A DNA stretch of 64,000 nucleotides from Hymenopus coronatus (lineage: Eukaryota > Arthropoda > Insecta > Mantodea > Hymenopodidae), in NCBI GenBank assembly GCA_030762935.1, contig CM060899.1:64220501-64284500 (forward strand), in the 5' to 3' direction. The first letter of the stretch is position 1. Each line of letters starts with the position of its first letter. The notes beneath the pieces were generated by a model. The model saw nothing but the letters and a program-made list of their open reading frames with translations. It had not been told where the DNA came from and ran no database searches. Positions 33,925-44,230 of the stretch are shown one piece after another. A program made the position numbers and the translations under genes.

Positions 33925-33976
33925 TCCTCCAGTTATTCGGTATACAAACGTTTTATTCAAAATATTAATCTGTTAT
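33925..33976 (-). mobile_element. HP34, left part (B-type), interrupted by mariner C
   Basis: TTCGGTATACAAACGTTTTA and 'ATATTAATCTGTTATC' match the B-type 3' region seen at 53320-53375. A B-type continuation follows the mariner. Confidence 0.6.
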
Positions 33977-33978
33977 CT

Positions 33979-34982
33979 ACGGTGGCTGTCCCAGAAGTAT
34001 CTGATTTGGCGTATAGATAGCGGTTGTTGTTTCAAACAACAATGGTAAAAAGTACCAACCTTAGAAAGCCTAAGTTTGAAATTTGACGCTTTTACATTGT
34101 TTAGCATTTGTTTGGCAGCCATCATTAGTGAATGCTCTCAGCGAATTTGTAAACATGATAAAACTGGTCATCGTTATGTGATACAATACTTTCATCTGAA
34201 AGGTCTTAGTCCAACTAATATTAAAGCTGAGCTAGATTCTACTTTGAGAAAGTCTGCTCCTTCGTTTACAACAATGAAATGTTGGGTGGCAGAGTTTAAG
34301 CGCGGTCGTACGAGCTGCCAAGAAGAACACCGCAATGGTCAACCAAATGAGGTTACCAGTCCAGAAATTGTAAAAAAAAAAAAAAAAAAATCCACAAAAT
34401 GATATTGGATGACCACTGACCGAAAGTGCGAAATCTAGCAGACATTCCAGGCATTTCAAAAAGTTCTGTACATCGGATACTGACTGAAATTTTGGATATG
34501 AGAAAGTTGTGTGCACGGTGACTCCCGCGTTTGCTCACAATAGAACAAAAACGCGTCGTCAGGATGTTTCAGTCGAGTGTTTGGCAACGTTTCGCTGAAA
34601 TAAAACTGAGTTTTGCGTCGAATCATAGCAATGGATGAAACCTGGGTCCATCTCTTCACACCTGAAACAAAGGAACAATCAAAACAGTAGATTGGAAGGG
34701 GAGAATCGACTCCAAAGAAGGCGAAGACACTTCCACTTGCAGGCAAGGTCATGGCGCACGCGAGGAGATTTTCATTGAGTATCTCAAAAAAAGAATACCG
34801 GAAATGCGTGTTTTGAGGATGCTTAATATAAACAGTAATCAATGGAGAATATTATGCCAACTTGTTGGCGCGTTTGAGTGATGAAATTGAGCGAAAACGG
34901 CCGCATTTAGCGAAAAAGAAAACCTATTTCATCAAGACAATGCACGAGTTCAAATGTCCATTATCGCCATGGCCAAAATCAA
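33979..34982 (+). pseudogene. Mariner transposase pseudogene C, 3'-truncated
   Basis: A TIR-like start ACGGTGGCTGTCCCAGAAGT is followed by transposase codons. The HTH region includes 'YFHLKGLSPTNIKAELDS' and CWVAEFKRGRTSCQEEHRNG. An A-run at 34372-34390 disrupts the frame. Further on are RKLCAR, MDETWVHLFTPETKEQS (about 34630) and FHQDNARVQ (about 34940). Similarity stops at 'IAMAKIK', before the third catalytic Asp. Several stops and shifts are present, so it is inactive. Confidence 0.85.
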
Positions 34983-35104
34983 AGTGGCTAAAATTGAAAC
35001 TAATAATCAGGAATTTCTCGGAAACGGGTAACTCTACCAAAAAAAAATGTATGTATGTAATATAGATTGTGTTTTAACAAGATTTACACTGTGTAGTAAG
35101 TTTT
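34983..35104 (-). mobile_element. HP34, right part (B-type)
   Basis: AAAATTGAAACTAATAATCAGG and CTCGGAAACGGGTAACTC match the B-type block. It then passes into HP35 at a second GAAACCAAAAATAAG. Confidence 0.7.
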
Positions 35105-35663
35105 TGAAACCAAAAATAAGTAATATATAAAAATCAATGAACTCCACGAAAAAAATGTATATAACTTAATTGTATGATTTAATGTGCTCTACTGTTTTGT
35201 GTGGTAAGTTTTTGTCCATCCCTTACGGTTAAGCAGTTATGCAAAATTCCGTAAAATTCATCCAGAATAAAGTAGTCTTAAGAGGCTATTCTCAGAAAAT
35301 TCAAGAAATACATTTTGTTTGCTAGGTAAATATTTTTAATATACGGTATTTTAATCAAAATCATTTGAGCCATTTTTAAGAAAATTATAAATTCGAAAAA
35401 CGTTCCGTGTAAAGGGTAGTTTGGGGTGGGGGATTTTTCTCAAAATCTTCGTGTGGCATCCCTGGAAGATACTAAACTTAAATACGGACACACGGACAAA
35501 CACACATATCACACACCACACACAGCGGACCTTTATCTGAAAATGCTTTTTTTGGTTACAGGAGACAAAAACATATACTTCCGGTGAAATCTCTGTATTC
35601 AATTTTTGGTTGCAGTGCAATAGCTTCTCTATACACTATATACATATTACGTATAGAGAAAGT
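35105..35663 (-). mobile_element. HP35, 3'-truncated HP repeat
   Basis: From GAAACCAAAAATAAGTAATA to an intact hairpin end ACGTATAGAGAAAGT. Confidence 0.88.
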
Positions 35664-35741
35664 AAAAAGAAGTCTAATGATGTTCTGTAGTGACTTAAGG
35701 CATTTAAAACTGGCGGATGGTGTCCAATTATATCTTTTATT

Positions 35742-36606
35742 ACTTTCTCTTGCCCCGTATGTACAATGTACATAGGGATAGAGAAGTATTGTATTCCACC
35801 CTAAAATTCGATGTCGAGATTTCACCGGAATTACAGGTTTTAGGACCCCTGAATCCAAAATAAGCATTTCCTGAAAAGGTCCGTGTGTGTGTGTGTGTGT
35901 GTGTGTCCGTGTGTCTGTGAACACGATAACTCAAAAACGAAAAGTCGGTAAAATACCAAACTTGGTATTTAAGTTTAGTATCTCCCAGGGATGCGACACG
36001 AAAGTTTTGTGAAAAATCCCACCACCCCAAACTACCCCTTACATGTAACTTTTTTCGAAAATTTTGATTTTCTAAAAAATGGCTGTAACGATTTTGATTA
36101 AAATATCATATATTAAAGATATTTACCTGTCAAATAAAATGCATATTTTGAATGTTCTGGGAATAGCCTCTAAAGACTAATTTATTCTGGATAAATTTTG
36201 CATAACTACTAAACCGTAAGACATGGACCAAAAGTTAACACACAAAAAATGTAGATCACGTTAAAACACACAATTTATGTTATATACATTTTTTTCGTGG
36301 AGTTGATCGTTTTTGAGCTATTCCTTTTTCTTGGTTTCAGCTTTGAAAAACATACTTTTCTCATACAGGAATTTGTCAACTCCTGTCCATACAAACAAAG
36401 GAACATCAGTCACATAACAACCAGCTTTTGGCTTTCACTTTAACCTATGGTACTCCCTTATTTCGCTTCTACTTACAATAAAGCAAGAAATAAGACTATT
36501 TCTGCTATTTTTTTTTCGATTAGCATGAAATAAATAAAAAATAAGCGTATTAACAATAATTTGTTACAGAGATATACAGAAAGTCATGTGAATGGAACAC
36601 ATCAGA
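35742..36606 (+). mobile_element. HP36, full-length chimeric HP repeat (B hairpin, A tail)
   Basis: 865 bp. The hairpin ACTTTCTCTTGCCCCGTATG with GTACAATGTACATAGGG is B-type. The 3' third has the A-type 'CAGGAATTTGTCAACTCC' and ends GTCATGTGAATGGAACACATCAGA. Confidence 0.92.
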
Positions 36607-36629
36607 TTTTTTTTTATGAAATTTCAGTC

Positions 36630-36740
36630 CCCTAAAAGGAAGCAAGTAATAAGACAATTTCTGCTAATGTTTATCTCGCTTAGCTGATAGATAAATAAAT
36701 CATATTTTGTAAGAATACTTTTTTGAGGAAAACACAAGAT
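36630..36740 (+). mobile_element. HP37, 3' fragment, diverged
   Basis: AAAGGAAGCAAGTAATAAGAC and CTGCTAATGTTTATCTCGC match the HP 3' region; both ends are lost. Confidence 0.65.
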
Positions 36741-37280
36741 GTTTCGTCTTTGAGTAATGCATTTCGTTATATCAATACTGAGAAAATTAAACGATTCACT
36801 CTGTTATCTGTGTCTTGAGGCATATGGTTTTCCTTGGCTGGTGCCCACCAAAAAAACGATATAAATAACGATGCATTTTAGGGAAGTTTTCACTTGAGTG
36901 AGCCCCAGAGTTTGTGTGCCAACTCTATTCTGCCAAGAAGTAACCTATCACCAGTGTTATATCTGCCATAAGACAAGTTTCTAGATTTCTTTTCGTAATA
37001 GAGAAGGGAAGCAGGGTCTTGCACAAAGCAGGCCAATCTCATTCATTTTTTGTTGCTCTTCTGGATGATTCGGGGCAAAGGAAGGGGATACTCTGTAACG
37101 AGCAACAGCCAGTCAGGAACATCCCGAAGGGTCGATTGATTTACTTCTCTTGCCGGTAGGGGGATATCTTTCCTAACAACGAAAAGCGAAGCTTCAACTG
37201 TCTAAAACATAACGTTCCAGAGAAGTAAGCATGATGCATCAGACTTCTAATCGTGCATTACTTTTCAAAATGTTTGTATT
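36741..37280. other. Non-repeat island 12
   Basis: No gene or repeat was recognised. Confidence 0.5.
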
Positions 37281-38165
37281 ACTTTCTCTATACGCACAAT
37301 GCACGTAGTGTATAGAGAAGGTATTGCACTCCACCCAAAAATTCGATACCGATATTTCACTGGAAATATGTTTTAATGCCCCCTATATCCAAAAAAAGCA
37401 TTTTCACAAAAAGGTCCGCGCGCGCGCGTGTGTGTGTATGTGTGTCCGTGTGTCCATGTGCCTGTGAACGCGATAACTCAAAAACGAAAAGTCGGTAAAA
37501 TACCAAACTTGGTATTTAAGTTTAATATCTTCCAGGGATGCGACACGAAGATTTAGAGAGAAATCCCCCCACCCCAAAAAAACCCTTTGCATGGAACTTT
37601 TTTTCGAAAATTTCGATTTTCTCAAAAATGGCTCTAACGATTTTGATTAAAATTTCGTATAATAAAGATATTTACATGACAAATAAAATGTATATTTTGA
37701 ATTTTATGGGAATAGCCTCTGAAGACTACTTTATTCTGGATGAATTTTATGGATTTTTGCATAACTGCTAAACCGTAAGAGATGGAGAAAAGCTTGCATT
37801 ATAAAAAATGTACAGCACCTTAAAACGCACAATTTATATTATATACATTTTTTTCGTGGAGTTGACTGTTTTTGACATATTCCTTGTTTTTGGTTTCAGC
37901 TATGAAAAACATACCTTTCTCATACAGGAATTTGTCAACTCCTGTCCATAGAAACAAAGAAACTTCAGACACATAGCAACCAGCTTTTGATTATTAGTTT
38001 AGCCTATAGTACTCCCTTATTTCCCTTCTGCTTACAAGGAAGCAATTAATGACTATTTGTGCTAATTTTTTTCTTGATTATCATGAAGTAAATAGAAGCA
38101 TAAGCTTTTTAAAAATAATTTGTTGCAGAGGGGTACAGAAAGTCATGTGAATGGAACACATAAGA
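37281..38165 (+). mobile_element. HP38, full-length HP repeat, A-type
   Basis: 885 bp from ACTTTCTCTATACGCACAAT to GTCATGTGAATGGAACACATAAGA. It has a CGCGCGCG/TGTG tract in the microsatellite position. Confidence 0.93.
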
Positions 38166-38374
38166 TTTTTTCACGTTTGGTTTAGTTTCTTTATTAATGA
38201 AGTTGTCAATTGCCAGGAGCATATCGACGAACATCCGGTGTGCCGGAATTTTCTCCTGCAGGAGTTCTTTAACATGTCAGTAAATCTTCTGAAATGGGGC
38301 TGTCTCTTTTAAGCACACTTAAGGACATGTATGATTGAAAGGTTTAATTTCCAAACTAATAATGCTAACTTTTT
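38166..38374. other. Unique spacer
   Basis: No recognisable feature. Confidence 0.5.
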
Positions 38375-39275
38375 ACTTTCTCTAGCCCCGTATGTACAAT
38401 GTACATAGGGATAGAGAAGTATTGTATTCCACCCAAAAATTCGATATCGAGATTTCACCGGAAATACATGTTTTAGGACCTCCTGAATCCAAAAAAAAGC
38501 ATTTCCAGAAAAAGGTCCGTGTGTGCGTGTCCGTGTGTCTGTGAACGCGATAACTCAAAAACAAAAAGTAGCCAAAATACCAAACTTGGTATTTAAGTTC
38601 AGTATTTTTCAGAGATGCGACACGAGGCTTTTGAGAAAAATCCCCCCACCCCAAACTACCCTTTACATGGAACTTTTTTCGTAAATTGTGATTTTCTTAA
38701 AAATGGCTCCAACGATTTTGATTAAAATATCGTATATTAAAAATATTTACCTGAAAAATAAAATGTATATCTTGAATTTTCTGGAAATAGCTTCTAAAGA
38801 CCTATTTATTCTGGATGAATATTGCTTAACTTGGCATAACTAGTAAACCGTAAGAGATAGACAAAAACTTACTATACAAAAAATTCAGGCCTTGTTAAAA
38901 TACACAACTTACATCATATAAATTTTTTTCGTGGAGCTTACCGTTTTCGAGATATTCATTGTTATTAGTTTCAGTTGTGAAGTACTTATACTTTTCTCAG
39001 ACGGGAGTGTCCCGTTTTTCTTTTGTCCTACTCCTGCCCAAGAAAAGAAGCGATTTGTAATAACAATCGCATAACGACAGCTTTTGAAACCTTTGACTAT
39101 CGATTTAGCCTAGTGTATTATCTTATTTTCTTCCTACTTATAAGGAACTAAGTAATAAGAACATTGTGCTGAATACCTCGATTAACAAGGTGCAGAAAGA
39201 AGAATAATCTGATGTAAGAAGTTTGTACGAGCCGTAGAACGGCTAGAGAAAGTCATGTGAGTGTAACACATACGA
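38375..39275 (+). mobile_element. HP39, full-length HP repeat, B-type
   Basis: 901 bp. The hairpin ACTTTCTCTAGCCCCGTATG is B-type and the 3' end GTCATGTGAGTGTAACACATACGA is flanked by T-runs (CTTTTT before, TTTTTT after). Confidence 0.93.
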
Positions 39276-39284
39276 TTTTTTAAA

Positions 39285-39366
39285 TATACAGAGTTATTCA
39301 AAAAGAAAGAACAGATTTCAAACATGTATTGCTTCCAAACTCAAAGATAGAAACGATTCCAACGTT

Positions 39367-39439
<73 letters not shown>

Positions 39440-39921
39440 GTTTGTTGTAGTAAGTCTATACTGAAATGGCGGCGACACCAAACGGGAAATGGCGGCGACA
39501 CCAAACGGGAAATCATTTTGTGAGCTGCAATTAGCAAAGTTGTAGTGATAAGTTACTTCTTGTTGCAGTTCAACGATTATTTCGCCGTCAATTTAATAAG
39601 CAAATTTACGAGTGGCATCGAAAATTCGCAGAAGATGTTTGCATCTGGAAAAGGAAAAGCATGGGACGTCCTCGCACATTGGACGCGCATTTCAAGCATA
39701 TTCGTACACTATACGAAAGGAGCCCAAAGAAATCCACATCACGAGCAAGTATGGAAATTAACATTTCTCAAGCAACGGTATGGCGTGTTCTGCACCTGAA
39801 GCCATACAAACTGCAGTTATTGCAAGCATTGCATCCTAATGACCGCAACATAACGTAGGAATTGTTCATTGGCATGTTAGAAGATGTGGAAGTAGAAAAT
39901 TTTGCTCAACGATTAATTTTT
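39285..39921 (+). pseudogene. Tc1/mariner/IS630-like transposon, left half with transposase N-terminus
   Basis: The left end ATACAGAGTTATTCAAAAAG looks like a terminal sequence of this superfamily. A GA microsatellite (39371-39437) and a 23-bp duplicated GGCGGCGACACCAAACGGG unit interrupt the 5' part. From about 39560 codons recall the DNA-binding half: RLFRRQFNKQIYEWHRKF-like, GRPRTLDAHF, 'RSPKKSTSRASMEINISQAT' and LKPYKLQLLQALHPNDRN. It ends QRLIF immediately before HP40. Stops and a frameshift are present. Confidence 0.75.
39371..39437. repeat. (GA)n microsatellite
   Basis: About 33 GA units. The Ser-Leu and Arg-Glu frames through it are artefacts. Confidence 0.95.
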
Positions 39922-40598
39922 ACTTTCTCTATACGCACTATCTACATAGTGTATAGAGAAGGTGTTGCACTCCACCCAAAAATTCGATACTTGGTATTCA
40001 AGTTTAGTATCTTCCAGGGATGCGACACGAAGATTTTGAGAAAAATCCCCCCACCCCCAACTACCCTTTACATGGAACATTTTTCAAAATTTTTGATCTT
40101 CTCAAAAATGGCTCTAACGATTTTGATTAAAATTTCGTATATTAAATATATTTACCTGAAAAATAAAATGAATATCTTGAATTTTCTGGGAATAGCCTCT
40201 GAAGAGTTGTTTATTCTGGATGAATTTTACTGAATTTTGAATAACTGCTAAACCGTAAGAGATGGACAAAAACTTACTACACAAAAAATGTAGAGCACCT
40301 TAAAACACACAATTTATGTAGTATACATTTTTTTCGTGGAGTTCGTCGTTTTTGAGACTTTCCTTATTTGTGGTTATCCATATAAACAAAGGAACTTAAT
40401 TGACATAGCAACCAGCTTTTGACTATCACTTTAACCAACGGTAGTCCATTATTTCGCTTCTACTTACAAGGGAGCAAGTAATAAGACTAGCTCTGCTAAT
40501 TTTTTTCTGATTAGCATAAAGTAAATAGAAGTGTAAGCTTTTTAAGAATAATTTATTGCAGGCATATAGAGAAAGTCATGTGAATGGTACACATACGA
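39922..40598 (+). mobile_element. HP40, HP repeat inserted in a transposase gene
   Basis: It starts ACTTTCTCTATACGCACTAT after ATTTTT and ends CATGTGAATGGTACACATACGA before TTTTTT. Two internal deletions shorten it to 677 bp. The reading frame of the host transposase continues on both sides. Confidence 0.93.
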
Positions 40599-40602
40599 TT
40601 TT

Positions 40603-41195
40603 TTGATGAATGCACTTTTCATCTTTCTGGTAAAGTTAATCGCCATAACGTTTGATTTTTGGCAAGTGAAAATCCTAGGTCAGTTATTCAGCATGAAGGA
40701 GATTCACCAAAGGTGAGCGTGTTCTGTAACAAAGGTTTATGGGCCTTTCTTCTTCATGGAGACAACTGTTGCAGGGCTAACCTATCTAGAAATGCTTGAA
40801 AACTGATTATTTCCCCAACTTGAAGAAGATTCAGATGACTTTATCTTCATGCAAGATGGTGCCCTGCCTCATTTCTCTTACCACGTCCGACGTTACCTCA
40901 ATAACACACTTCCAGGACGTTGGATGGAAGAGGAGGAGCAGAAGATGAATCGCCGGTGGCCTCCCAGATCTCCAGATCTCACTCCATGTGATTTTTATCC
41001 ATGGGGTTACGTAAAATACTTGTTTTTATTCCTCCTATGCCTGAAACTCTTGAATATCTACTACATGAAATTGTTGAAGCTATGAATTCGATAACTTAGG
41101 ACAAGCTGATTCGTGTGTGGCAAGAAATGAGCCACCATTTTGACATACTACTGTGTCAAGAACGTTCCGGGTATTTGCTAATAAAACACAAAAAA
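40603..41195 (+). pseudogene. Tc1/mariner/IS630-like transposase, right half
   Basis: It resumes with DECTFHLSGKVNRHNV, which contains the first catalytic Asp. Then come KVYGPFF-like codons, DDFIFMQDGALPHFSYHVRR (second Asp) and 'WPPRSPDLTPCDF' with WGYVK after it (third acidic position about 45 residues on, longer than mariner's 34). Stops occur after HNV and elsewhere. The right terminal repeat was not identified. Confidence 0.8.
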
Positions 41196-41214
41196 TGAAT
41201 TTTTCATCCAATTT

Positions 41215-41592
41215 TATTTTATCGCCTTAAAAGAAGGTCCTTTCTGAAATTATACATTTATGCCAACGAACAATCCAATCATCAAAACATTTTTTGTAGG
41301 CACTTTAAGAATTAATTACAATAGTCGACGTGAATTTTCCTTTATGTCTTCTATCGACTGAAAACGGGTACCTCGAAGTGGTAACTTGAGTTTTGGAAAG
41401 TGAAAGAAATCAGCAGGAGCCAGATCAGGTGAATACGGTGGTTGTTCGATGAAATTTGTTGAGTTTTTGGCCAGAAATTCGTTCACAATAATAGCCTTGT
41501 GAGCTGGTGCGTTATCGTGGTGCAGAATCCATGAGTGGTCGTTCCACAAATCTGGCCTTTTTCGCCGTATTTGTTCTCTCAAACGCTGCATA
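41215..41592 (-). pseudogene. Mariner transposase C-terminal fragment D
   Basis: The minus-strand frame holds ILHHDNAPAHKAIIVNEFLA and QPPYSPDLAPADFFHFPKL. The Asp in HHDN and the Asp in PADFF are separated by exactly 34 residues, the mariner D34D signature. The frame continues to the family's end around ENSRRLL. The N-terminal two thirds are missing; it is cut by HP41. Confidence 0.88.
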
Positions 41593-41830
41593 ACAGGAAT
41601 TTGCCAACTCGTGTCCATACAAACAAACGAACTTCAGTCACATAGCAACCAGCTTCTGGCTTTCACTTTAACCTATGGTACTCCCTTATTTCGCTTCTAC
41701 TTACAATAAAGCAAGAAATAAGATTATTTCTTCTATTTTTTCTAGATTAGCATGAAATAAATAAAAGAATAAGTTTATTAACAATAATTTGTTAGTGAGA
41801 TATAAAGTCACGTGAATGGAACACATCAGA
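41593..41830 (+). mobile_element. HP41, 3' third only, A-type
   Basis: From ACAGGAATTTGCCAACTCG to GTCACGTGAATGGAACACATCAGA. Confidence 0.88.
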
Positions 41831-41837
41831 TTTGTTG

Positions 41838-42081
41838 TTGTTGTTTTGTTATAGCTTAATGTCTTTTAACCTGCTTGATCATATCGGACGATGAATGAAA
41901 TTGGTAAAATTATGCTCAAATGATCTTGGGGTCCATGGAGCTTAAAGTTACTCGACATTCCTTTCCTCAGGACTAGGGAAAACCCGGAAAAAAGCCTTAT
42001 CCGGGTAACCCACCCTAAGCGAGATATGAACTCGCGATCTGTTGAATATGAGGCAGGCACGCTACCACCACACTACCCAGG
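41838..42081 (-). mobile_element. SINE2b, tRNA-derived SINE
   Basis: Minus-strand copy with GTAGTGTGGTGGTAGCGTGC (A-box region), a diverged B-box and the GGGTTACCCGGATAAGG body. The tail is T-rich on the plus strand. Confidence 0.87.
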
Positions 42082-42083
42082 CT

Positions 42084-42349
42084 TTCTTATTGGTTTCAGT
42101 TTTAAGATACTTAACGTTCCACGCAAAGATACAAATTTCAATCCCATAGCAACTACATTTTAAAATATTTGACTGTCGATTTAGCCTAATGAATTCTCTG
42201 ATTTCCTTTCTACTTATAAAGCAACTAAGTAATAAGATCATTTCTGCAATGCTTAGCTCGATTATCAAGAACTAGATAGAGGAATAAATTTATTTACAAT
42301 ATTTTGTTATAGACATGTAGAGAAAGTCATATGAATGGAGTACATCAGA
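42084..42349 (+). mobile_element. HP42, 3' third only, C-type
   Basis: Has the C-type CATAGCAACTACATTTTAAA and 'ATTTGACTGTCG' block and ends GTCATATGAATGGAGTACATCAGA with a T-run. Confidence 0.87.
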
Positions 42350-42654
42350 TTTTTTGTTACAACACAAAATTACTGAATGTTTATTTTCATATTAAAATTC
42401 GCTTCTAAAAACTTGTGTTTACCAACGCATCACACAAAGCCAAACGTAATCCGCAACATTTATATTTCACGCTATAACGAATAAATAATTAAAATGTTCT
42501 CTTTACACCAAAAATTTTCTCTTACAACAGCGTTAAAATATATAAATGAGTTAGCAAGATGGTCACGTTGTTTGTTGTGTTCAACTATCAAATCTTGACT
42601 CTTAACACATTTTATTTTGTTAGGAAGCTACAGAACAACCTGGGGGTCAAAACG
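42350..42654. other. Non-repeat island 13
   Basis: AT-rich; nothing recognised. Confidence 0.5.
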
Positions 42655-42676
42655 ATCTTTCTCTACACCTCTGACA
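42655..42676 (-). mobile_element. HP43, 3' scrap, interrupted by SINE2c
   Basis: TCTTTCTCTACACCTCTGAC is the HP 3' end region (minus). The copy resumes at 42919. Confidence 0.75.
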
Positions 42677-42918
42677 CATTTTTTTTTTTAAGTTTAACGT
42701 CCTTTAACCTGGTTGGTCATATCGGACGATGAATGAAACTGGTGAAATGTTGCTCAAATGATCTCGGGGTCCAAGGAGCTTAAAGTTACTCGACATTCGT
42801 CTTCTCAGGATAAGGGAAAACCCCGATAAAATCTTATCCGGGTAACTCACCTTAAGCGAGATTCGAACTCACGACCTTTTGAATGTGGGCAGACACGCTT
42901 CCACCACACTACACAGGT
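42677..42918 (-). mobile_element. SINE2c, tRNA-derived SINE inserted in HP43
   Basis: Minus-strand head TGTGTAGTGTGGTGGAAGCG, B-box region GTCGTGAGTTCGAATC and body GAGTTACCCGGATAAGAT; T-run tail at 42681-42691. HP43 sequence lies directly on both sides. Confidence 0.88.
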
Positions 42919-43659
42919 GGGCAACAAATTATTGTTAGAAAGCTAATGCTTCTATTTACTTCAGGCTAATTGAGCGAAAATTTAGCAGAAATAGTCTTAT
43001 TACTTGCATCCTTGTAAGTAGAAGCGAAATAAGGGAGTACCATAGGTTAAAGTGATAGTCAAAATCTGGTTGCTATGTGACTGATGTTCCTTTCTTTGTT
43101 TCACAAATTCCTGTATGAGTAAAATAAGTTTTTTAAAGCTGAAACCAAAAAACAAAGAGTATGTCAAAGGCGATCAACTCCACGATAAAATGTATTTAAC
43201 TTAACGTGTTTTAGCGTGCTCTACATTTTTTGTGTGGTAAGTTTTTGTCCATCCCTTACGGTTTAGCAGTTATGCAAAATTCCGTAAAAATCATCCAGAA
43301 TAAAGTAGTCTTCAGAAGATATTCTAAGAACATTCAAGATATACATTTTATTTGTCAGGTAAATATCTTTAATATACGATATTTTAATCAAAATCGTTAG
43401 AACTATTTTTAAAAAAATCAAAATTTTTGTAAAAAAGAGGGTAGTTTGGGGTGGGGGGATTTTTCTCAAAATCTTCGTGTCGCATCCCTGAAAGATACTA
43501 AACTTAAATAACAAGGACACACAAGGACCTTTTTCTGAAAATGCTTTTTTTGGATTCAGGGGGTCCCAAAACATATATTTCCGGTGAAATCTCGATATTG
43601 AATTTTTGGATGGAGTGCAATACCTTCTCTGCATACTATGTACATAGTATAGAGAAAGT
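42919..43659 (-). mobile_element. HP43, main part, A-type
   Basis: GCAACAAATTATTGTTAGAAAG through the middle to a shortened hairpin ending TACATAGTATAGAGAAAGT. Confidence 0.9.
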
Positions 43660-43666
43660 AATAAGT

Positions 43667-43826
43667 ACACTTCCATCACTTAGCCACCAGCTTTTAAAAC
43701 ATTTGACTGTCGCTTTAGCCTAATGTATTCCCTTATTTCCCTCCTACTTATAAGGAACTAAGTAATAAGACCTTTCTGCTAATGTTTGTCTCGATTAGCA
43801 TGAAGTAGTTACAAGAATAAGCTGTA
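43667..43826 (+). mobile_element. HP44, left part (C-type), interrupted by a foldback element
   Basis: CCACCAGCTTTTAAAACATTTG and ATTAGCATGAAGTAGTTAC match the C-type 3' region. The terminal hairpin is at 44047-44106. Confidence 0.82.
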
Positions 43827-43828
43827 AG

Positions 43829-43997
43829 TGTTCTGGTGCTTTTGACCAGGTAACTAGATGGATTTTCTCCAACATTTCGAAGATGTTCAATATATTCTTC
43901 TTCGGCGTAATCAGTTTACCCCGAAGATGAAAATGATGCAAATCTGCGAAGTATTGAGGTCAATTCATTAACTTACCTGGCCAGAAGCAACAGAACA
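43829..43997. mobile_element. Short foldback (MITE-like) element with 25-bp inverted repeats
   Basis: TGTTCTGGTGCTTTTGACCA(GGTAA) at 43829-43853 pairs with 43973-43997 at 22 of 25 positions. The interior contains CGAAGATG and CCCCGAAGATG motifs. It interrupts HP44. No coding capacity. The family is not recognised; it could alternatively be part of a retroelement end. Confidence 0.7.
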
Positions 43998-44046
43998 GAG
44001 TTATAAAGCTATCAGGAGAACTTCAGCTCTTACTTTAAGATTAACC

Positions 44047-44106
44047 TTTTCAACATAAATTTGTTACAGAGATGTACAAAAAATCATGAGAATGGAACAC
44101 ATCAGA
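44047..44106 (+). mobile_element. HP44, 3' end
   Basis: TTTCAACATAAATTTGTTACAG and AAATCATGAGAATGGAACAC then ATCAGA. Confidence 0.82.
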
Positions 44107-44111
44107 TTTTT

Positions 44112-44229
44112 GCTTTCTCTGCCATACTATGTGCATAGTGTACAGAGAAGGTATTGTATCGCACCCAAAAATTCGATACCGAGATTTCACCGGAAATATA
44201 TGTTTTGAGACCCCCTGAAACCAAAACAA
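44112..44229 (+). mobile_element. HP45, 5' part with hairpin, interrupted by HP46
   Basis: GCTTTCTCTGCCATACTATG...GTGTACAGAGAAGG and the CCGGAAATATATG block. It breaks at 'CCTGAAACCAAAACAA' and continues at 45068. Confidence 0.9.
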
Positions 44230-44230
44230 T

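Noticed and set aside
39298..39537. Frames across the GA tract (79 and 64 codons)
   Set aside because: Ser-Leu and Arg-Glu repeats are caused by (GA)n.
43263..43679. 138-codon minus-strand frame and similar frames (MYIVYREGIA..., LKYQVWYFTDFSFLSY...) in many HP copies
   Set aside because: The same DNA blocks are open in some copies and broken in others, in different frames, with no codon-like conservation; they follow from the nucleotide consensus of the HP repeat.
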